From the NCBI GenBank assembly GCA_003154635.1, contig PMDX01000066.1, forward strand, positions 4,599 through 14,312: 9,714 nucleotides of DNA, in the 5' to 3' direction. A program made the translations under genes and the position numbers. The stretch comes from Actinomycetota bacterium. GTDB lineage: Bacteria; Actinomycetota; Geothermincolia; Fen-727; Anoxymicrobiaceae. Below the pieces are notes generated by a model. It searched no databases, was not told where the DNA came from, and was given only the letters and a program-made list of their open reading frames with translations. How positions within the stretch are numbered: the stretch's first letter is position 1; every line of letters starts with the position of its first letter. Below are positions 6,008-9,714 of the stretch, in pieces.

Positions 6008-8083
6008 TTAAGGGCCGGGATAAAGGAGGTCGGAGAGGGTTACTAGGTTGAAGCCGCGGGCTCTGAGGCCGTCGATAATACCGGGGAGGGCGGCAACGGT
6101 CTTGGCGCGGTCGTGCATCAGGATTATCGATCCAGGGCGCGCATTGCCCAACACGTTGGCCTGTACCTGCGCAACGGAGTTGTTGCTCCAGTCCTGTGGA
6201 TCCACTGCCCAGTAGATCGAGCTGTAGCCAAGTGCGTTGATATGCGCTATGAGACCGGCGTTCCTGGCTCCATATGGGAAGCGGAAATAGGGCTTGGTCG
6301 TGAATCCGGTCACCGCGTTGACCGCGGCTTCCGTCTGCCCGAGCTCGTTGTCGGCCTGGGCGTATGATATTTTTGTGAAGAAGGGGTGGCTCGCGCTGTG
6401 GTTGCCTATCTCGTGGCCCTCAGCGGCCATCCGCACGACGACGCTCCCCCACCTCGCGGGGAGGTTGGCGGTCACGAAGCAAGTGGCCTGAACGCCTTTG
6501 GACTTGAGTACGTCGAGGATCTGGCCGGCAATATCCCCGTTCGTTTCCATGTCGAACGTCAGTGCGACGCAGTTCCGGGTTGTGTTGCCGTTAAAGAACT
6601 CGCCCCTGTGCCAGGAAGCTACCAGCGAGTTCCTGTCCATGGTGCGCCATCTGCCGGCAAAGTACATCGGCCTCTCGGCGATGACCTTGACCCCATTGGC
6701 GGACTCGACTTTTATGCTCATGTCGCCCCGGTTGTCGTCGTACCGGCCGACGCCGAGCGTCGGGTCCTGAACCGCGACGGTGAACCTGCTCTCGCGCCCT
6801 ATGTTTATGCCGCTCTTCTGAATGACCAGGCCATCAGCGCAGTAATATGTGATGTTTACGCTGGCGTCACGGTTCTGTGGGTTCTCAATGCAGAGGTACG
6901 TGTCGAACCCCGGCCGCGTGCAGCCTTCGGCGAAGTACCAGTCGCGAGCCGGCGCGGTCGCGCCCACCACATCGTATCCGCCGGTCCAGAACGGCCTGTA
7001 AGAGAAGTAGGCCGGTCTTTCCGCCACCACTGGAACGCCGTTGGCGGACTCTACCCTGATGCTGAAATCACCGTGGGCATCGTTGAATCTGCCGATGCCG
7101 TTCGGCGCCTCGAATACAGGGATGGTAAAGCGGCTCCGCGGAGGTACCTTAATGCCCTTTCTCTGTTCGTTCTTCCCGTCGGCGCAGTAGTAGTAGACGT
7201 TGATATCGGCTGCTTTGTTTCCGGGGTTCCCGAGACAGAGGAAAGTGTCAAACCCGTTGCGCACGCAACCCTCCGCGAAGTACCAGGCGGTCGCGGGAGC
7301 GGCGGCGCCGACGGCATCGTGGCCGCCGGTCAGGTACGGCCGGTAGTTGAAATACATCGGGCGTTCGGCGACCACGGGAACGCCGTTGGCCGAATGAACC
7401 TTTATGCTCACGTCACCGTGGAAGTCGTTGGACCTGCCGATGCCGAGGCTGGAGTCGTGCACAGGCACCGTGAGCCGGCTCCTGGGTCCGACAACGACAC
7501 CTTTCCGGTTTTCTACCTTGCCGTCTCCGCAGTAGTAATCGAGGTCCAGGCTCGCCTGAGTGTCGCCGGGGTTCTGCAGGGACAGGTACGTATCGAAGCC
7601 ATCGCGCGTGCACCCTTCCGCGAAGTACCAGTCCTTCAGTGGGCCGGCGGCGCCGACCACGTCGTGCCCACCGCTCCACGAGCCGGCATAGTCGAAGTAC
7701 ATCGAGCGCTCCGCCACGATCGGTTTGTCCGAGGAGACCTTTATCGAAACATCGTTGTCGAACGGCACCTGGGTTCCCACGTTTACCGTCGTGCGGCTGG
7801 TGGGAGCAAGGTCGTACTTCAGCGATATGTTCCGGCCGTCACCGAGCATATATGTAAACTCGGCGACCGCGGGCGATGTGCCCGGGTTGAGGAGGCAGAC
7901 GTACTCGCTGAAACCCACCCTCGTCGTTCCCTCCGCGAAATACCAGGAGGTGCGAGCGTTAGTGGCCCCGATAGTATCGTGGCCGCCGTTCCACACGGCG
8001 AGCGCCGGAGACGCGCCCCCTGCGATGAGAGTGAGCACAAGAACTATCGTTAGTACTACGGGCTTGAGTTTTCCTGCCGGCAT
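6008..8083 (-). CDS. Secreted four-repeat protein with C-terminal NodB polysaccharide deacetylase domain
   Basis: The start is ATG 8083 (MPAGKLKPVVLTIV), with GGAG five bases upstream. The frame opens at TTG 8116, but that codon lies almost at the predicted transcription start. The product is 691 residues. Residues 1-29 are a signal peptide: Lys5 and Lys7, a hydrophobic core, and an ALA site before VWNGG. Residues 33-479 hold four modules of about 105-115 residues, each opening with GGHD.(V/I)GA and WYFAEG.TR.GF, and closing with a VAERPMYF-type strand. The C-terminal 190 residues form a carbohydrate esterase 4 domain: LTFDMET (catalytic Asp511), HEIGNHSASH (metal His562 and His566), YFRFPYG, WAVDPQDW and the catalytic-His motif ILMHD (His657). 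It probably deacetylates an N-acetylated cell-wall or surface glycan outside the cell. The first motif reads TFDME rather than TFDDG, so metal binding may differ. No sortase or membrane anchor is seen at the C-terminus. Confidence 0.93.
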   Translation of the reverse strand: MPAGKLKPVVLTIVLVLTLIAGGASPALAVWNGGHDTIGATNARTSWYFAEGTTRVGFSEYVCLLNPGTSPAVAEFTYMLGDGRNISLKYDLAPTSRTTVNVGTQVPFDNDVSIKVSSDKPIVAERSMYFDYAGSWSGGHDVVGAAGPLKDWYFAEGCTRDGFDTYLSLQNPGDTQASLDLDYYCGDGKVENRKGVVVGPRSRLTVPVHDSSLGIGRSNDFHGDVSIKVHSANGVPVVAERPMYFNYRPYLTGGHDAVGAAAPATAWYFAEGCVRNGFDTFLCLGNPGNKAADINVYYYCADGKNEQRKGIKVPPRSRFTIPVFEAPNGIGRFNDAHGDFSIRVESANGVPVVAERPAYFSYRPFWTGGYDVVGATAPARDWYFAEGCTRPGFDTYLCIENPQNRDASVNITYYCADGLVIQKSGINIGRESRFTVAVQDPTLGVGRYDDNRGDMSIKVESANGVKVIAERPMYFAGRWRTMDRNSLVASWHRGEFFNGNTTRNCVALTFDMETNGDIAGQILDVLKSKGVQATCFVTANLPARWGSVVVRMAAEGHEIGNHSASHPFFTKISYAQADNELGQTEAAVNAVTGFTTKPYFRFPYGARNAGLIAHINALGYSSIYWAVDPQDWSNNSVAQVQANVLGNARPGSIILMHDRAKTVAALPGIIDGLRARGFNLVTLSDLLYPGP
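6647..7987 (-). repeat. Four protein-level tandem modules (WYFAEG repeats)
   Basis: The repeated modules of the deacetylase precursor map to 7673-7987, 7328-7672, 6983-7327 and 6647-6982, numbered from the N-terminal module. Spacing between WYFAEG motifs is 105, 115 and 115 residues. Modules 2-4 share YYC(G/A)DG, G(I/V).(R)(F/N/S)(N/D)D..GD.SI(K/R)V and SANGV.V(V/I)AERP and are close relatives. Module 1 is shorter, lacks the YYC cysteine and is the most divergent, suggesting modules 2-4 arose by later duplication. DNA identity between copies is partial, so this is old protein duplication, not a recent DNA repeat. Confidence 0.9.
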
Positions 8084-8127
8084 TTCGTCTCCAAGAGAGC
8101 CTGTGAGTCCTTGCAAGACCTGCTACC

Positions 8128-8156
8128 AGTGTAGCGATTCAGAGAACGCGCGTCAC
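8128..8156 (-). promoter_or_regulatory. Predicted sigma-70-type promoter of the deacetylase gene
   Basis: On the - strand, GTGACG (8151-8156) and TACACT (8128-8133) are separated by exactly 17 bases, each matching consensus at 4 of 6 positions. Transcription would start near 8121, giving a leader of about 40 bases before ATG 8083 and excluding the TTG at 8116. The rest of the gap (8084-8239) shows no hairpin terminator for the carotenoid gene upstream. Confidence 0.45.
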
Positions 8157-8239
8157 TGACCCGGGTGGGCCATACGCGGGACGCAAACGGCCACGCTCCC
8201 GGAATTGCGCGCCCTCGCCGGCGGAAAGGCTTTTTCAGG

Positions 8240-9184
8240 TCACGTATAGTCCCAGAACATCTTGACGAAACTCAGCAGGATTAGCGGGCCCATCGTAAAC
8301 ACCGCGATCAGAGCGACCTGATTCATGCCGTTCTCAAACCAGTTCATCTCCAGCACAAAAACCGCCACAACAAGGAACATGTAGAAGTAGATCAGCGCGG
8401 GAATATTGTTGACGAGCTTCCCGGAGATCTTGTTTTCCCGTTGAAAAACCAGGTAGAAGATGAGGACGATAAAGAACGGCGCCAGCCACCAGCCCACGAA
8501 ATTCCCGATTGGGATCCCGCCCGGGCCGCGCCAGACCTTCAGTTCACGCATGTAGGGGCCCCCAGTGCTCCAATACCACCAGGGCTTCGTGTGCGCCACC
8601 TCCACCCAGAGTCGAGAAGTGGCCATAGGGTCCACCATCATGTCCCACGCGACCGTGGCCGTAGCGGTTGCCGCTGCAACGAGCACCGCCCACAAGCCCC
8701 TGCCCCACCAGGAGCGCACGCGCCTCTCGCCCATGATTCCGACGAGCCAGTCGATAAGCATGAATGACGAATAGATTATCACCGCCCAGGTGATGATGAT
8801 CAGAATGGGCACCCCACCGAGTCTCGGGCCGAGCGTGTTCGTATACTTGTAATGTCCGAACCACCAGGCGTAGTTGTCACCTATGAACTCGAAGAACCAG
8901 CTGAGCACCCACGCTATCAGGAAGAAGGCTATCGTCTGATTTCTCCCTTTGACCATCCACGAGTGCCAGATGCAGAAGACGAGCATCAGCAGCATCGCTC
9001 CGCCTACGGCCCACGGTTTCATCGGGATATCGTGCCGTGCCCACGTCGCGATAAAGACCAGGACCGTCCCGGCGAAGAGAGCGAGCATCACGGCGACGAG
9101 TGCCCTCTGCGGCCGGGATGAATCTTTCCACGCTTGAACGACTGAAGCGCGCTCGTGACCCTCGATAGACGGAGTTGCATCCAA
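8240..9184 (-). CDS. CruF-type carotenoid biosynthesis membrane protein (PF04240-like)
   Basis: The start is TTG 9184 (MDATPSIEGHERASVV), with AAAGGAGG six bases upstream. The frame is open to TTG 9241, but that codon lies upstream of the predicted transcription start. The product is 314 residues: a polar N-terminus of about 27 residues, then some eight hydrophobic segments. Family hallmarks are visible: FFEFIGDNYAWWFGHYKYT with Glu99, LGPRLGGVPILI near 120, the VDPMA segment at about 184-188, and GIPIGNFVGWWL at about 223-234. This matches the CruF/carotenoid-hydratase family, whose characterised members add water across the C1'-C2' double bond of acyclic carotenoid ends (gamma-carotene or bisanhydrobacterioruberin). 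The reaction here is inferred from family only. No phytoene synthase or desaturase is in the window, so the rest of the pathway must lie elsewhere. The next gene on the strand, the deacetylase, has its own promoter-like sequence. Confidence 0.88.
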   Translation of the reverse strand: MDATPSIEGHERASVVQAWKDSSRPQRALVAVMLALFAGTVLVFIATWARHDIPMKPWAVGGAMLLMLVFCIWHSWMVKGRNQTIAFFLIAWVLSWFFEFIGDNYAWWFGHYKYTNTLGPRLGGVPILIIITWAVIIYSSFMLIDWLVGIMGERRVRSWWGRGLWAVLVAAATATATVAWDMMVDPMATSRLWVEVAHTKPWWYWSTGGPYMRELKVWRGPGGIPIGNFVGWWLAPFFIVLIFYLVFQRENKISGKLVNNIPALIYFYMFLVVAVFVLEMNWFENGMNQVALIAVFTMGPLILLSFVKMFWDYT

Positions 9185-9202
9185 GACCTGCCTCCTTTGC
9201 TC

Positions 9203-9222
9203 CACGGCGCGAGCGCGCCGTG
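9203..9222. promoter_or_regulatory. Perfect 9-bp inverted repeat in the carotenoid gene leader
   Basis: CACGGCGCG (9203-9211) and CGCGCCGTG (9214-9222) are exact reverse complements with AG between. The element lies between the predicted transcription start (about 9236) and the ribosome binding site (about 9191-9198). That position suits a repressor operator or a leader hairpin affecting translation. No regulator gene is adjacent. Confidence 0.6.
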
Positions 9223-9242
9223 TATCGAACCCCCTCAGCAAG

Positions 9243-9251
9243 ATTATATCA
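9243..9251 (-). promoter_or_regulatory. Extended -10 promoter of the carotenoid gene
   Basis: On the - strand, bases 9251-9243 read TGATATAAT: a perfect TATAAT with the TGn extension that can replace a -35 element. Only weak -35 candidates exist further up (TTCGCT with an 18-base spacer). Predicted transcription start is about 9236, which gives a leader of about 50 bases and rules out the upstream TTG at 9241 as start codon. Confidence 0.65.
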
Positions 9252-9292
9252 ACTTCTACTAAGGCAAGCGAAAAGGATAACCCCTTGGCCCA

Positions 9293-9714
9293 CTAGCGGC
9301 TCGTGATCGCGTCGAGGATGCTGGAGCGCGTGCTGATGATGGCAGGTATAAGACCCGAGACTATTGCGACCGCGATCACGGTGAGCGAACGGAAGACGAA
9401 ATCCCCCGGCAGGATCGCAAGAGTCACATCCCCTATCGGTATCTGGAACGGGTGGAACTGGAAATACGGGTAGATTATGCCGAAATAGAGGGCAGTTCCC
9501 AGCGCCACCCCGCAGAACGAGTATGCCATGGCCTGAAGGACATACGTCGATATTATCAGGTCCGCCTTGACACCGACCGCGCGCAGAATGCCGATCTCCT
9601 GGCGCCTGTGCGTAATATCGACGTAGATGATGATAAATATAGTGACGGCGGCAATAAAGAAACCGACGACGGTCAGTAGCGCGTTGATGGTGCTGAAGCT
9701 GTCTGTGAGGGTCG
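9293..9714 (-). CDS. FtsX/MacB-family ABC transporter permease, C-terminal part
   Basis: The gene runs off the right edge; 139 residues are readable in one open frame from 9712 to the TAG at 9293-9295. ATG 9529 is internal, since the frame upstream of it codes for the conserved core. The fragment has a hydrophobic segment (NALLTVVGFFIAAVTIFIII), then the cytoplasmic motif DITHRRQEIGILRAVG that is diagnostic for FtsX-domain permeases of the MacB/LolC type, a second membrane segment (AMAYSFCGVALGTALYFGII), a short extracytoplasmic loop, a third segment (SLTVIAVAIVSGLIPAII) and a short tail, RSSILDAITSR, in place of the usual DPxEALR ending. Such permeases work with a LolD/MacB-type ATPase in export, lipoprotein release or mechanotransmission. 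The ATPase would be outside the window. Confidence 0.9.
   Translation of the reverse strand, partial: TLTDSFSTINALLTVVGFFIAAVTIFIIIYVDITHRRQEIGILRAVGVKADLIISTYVLQAMAYSFCGVALGTALYFGIIYPYFQFHPFQIPIGDVTLAILPGDFVFRSLTVIAVAIVSGLIPAIISTRSSILDAITSR

Noticed and set aside
6386..8053. A 555-codon open frame on the + strand opposite the deacetylase
   Set aside because: It mirrors the codon pattern of the repeat protein in GC-rich DNA, shows no recognisable domain, and the opposite strand has a signal peptide, repeats and full catalytic motifs.
9252..9292. Hairpin terminator for the FtsX permease (AAGG...CCTTTT on the - strand)
   Set aside because: The stem is only about four base pairs, too weak to call.

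Overview
The window looks like chromosomal DNA from a GC-rich bacterium, most likely an uncultured, possibly anaerobic member of the Actinomycetota. That placement is inference. It rests on high GC throughout, a B12-dependent methyl-transfer (corrinoid) protein at the left edge, and a secreted protein built from repeated WYFAEG...GF..YLCL.NPG modules, a type I associate with deep-branching actinobacterial genomes. No rRNA, tRNA, CRISPR array, prophage or transposase gene is visible.

Layout, left to right: (1) the 3' end of a corrinoid protein on the + strand (1-323); (2) a convergent cysteine-rich protein of unclear function on the - strand (466-1233); (3) a divergent amidohydrolase on the + strand (1305-2291); (4) a class-3-type aldehyde dehydrogenase on the - strand (2405-3811), converging on the amidohydrolase; (5) a two-gene ABC-2 exporter operon on the + strand (4063-5804) whose cistrons overlap by ATGA; (6) a roughly 150-bp intergenic repeat cluster (5852-6001) with a perfect 27-bp inverted repeat and a perfect 32-bp tandem duplication; (7) a secreted four-module repeat protein ending in a NodB polysaccharide deacetylase domain on the - strand (6008-8083); (8) a CruF-type carotenoid biosynthesis membrane protein on the - strand (8240-9184) with a clear extended -10 promoter and a palindrome in its leader; (9) the C-terminal end of an FtsX/MacB-type ABC permease on the - strand (9293-9714).

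The genes do not form one pathway. They read as several short transcription units: methyl transfer/unknown, hydrolase and aldehyde oxidation, an exporter pair, and a run of envelope functions (deacetylase, carotenoid enzyme, permease) on the - strand. Several starts were moved from the longest possible frame to internal codons with better ribosome binding sites: 1233, 3811, 4063, 8083 and 9184. I did not find a convincing new multi-gene system. The least explained items are the intergenic repeat cluster, the repeat-deacetylase fusion with an altered first NodB motif, and the palindrome in the leader of the carotenoid gene.
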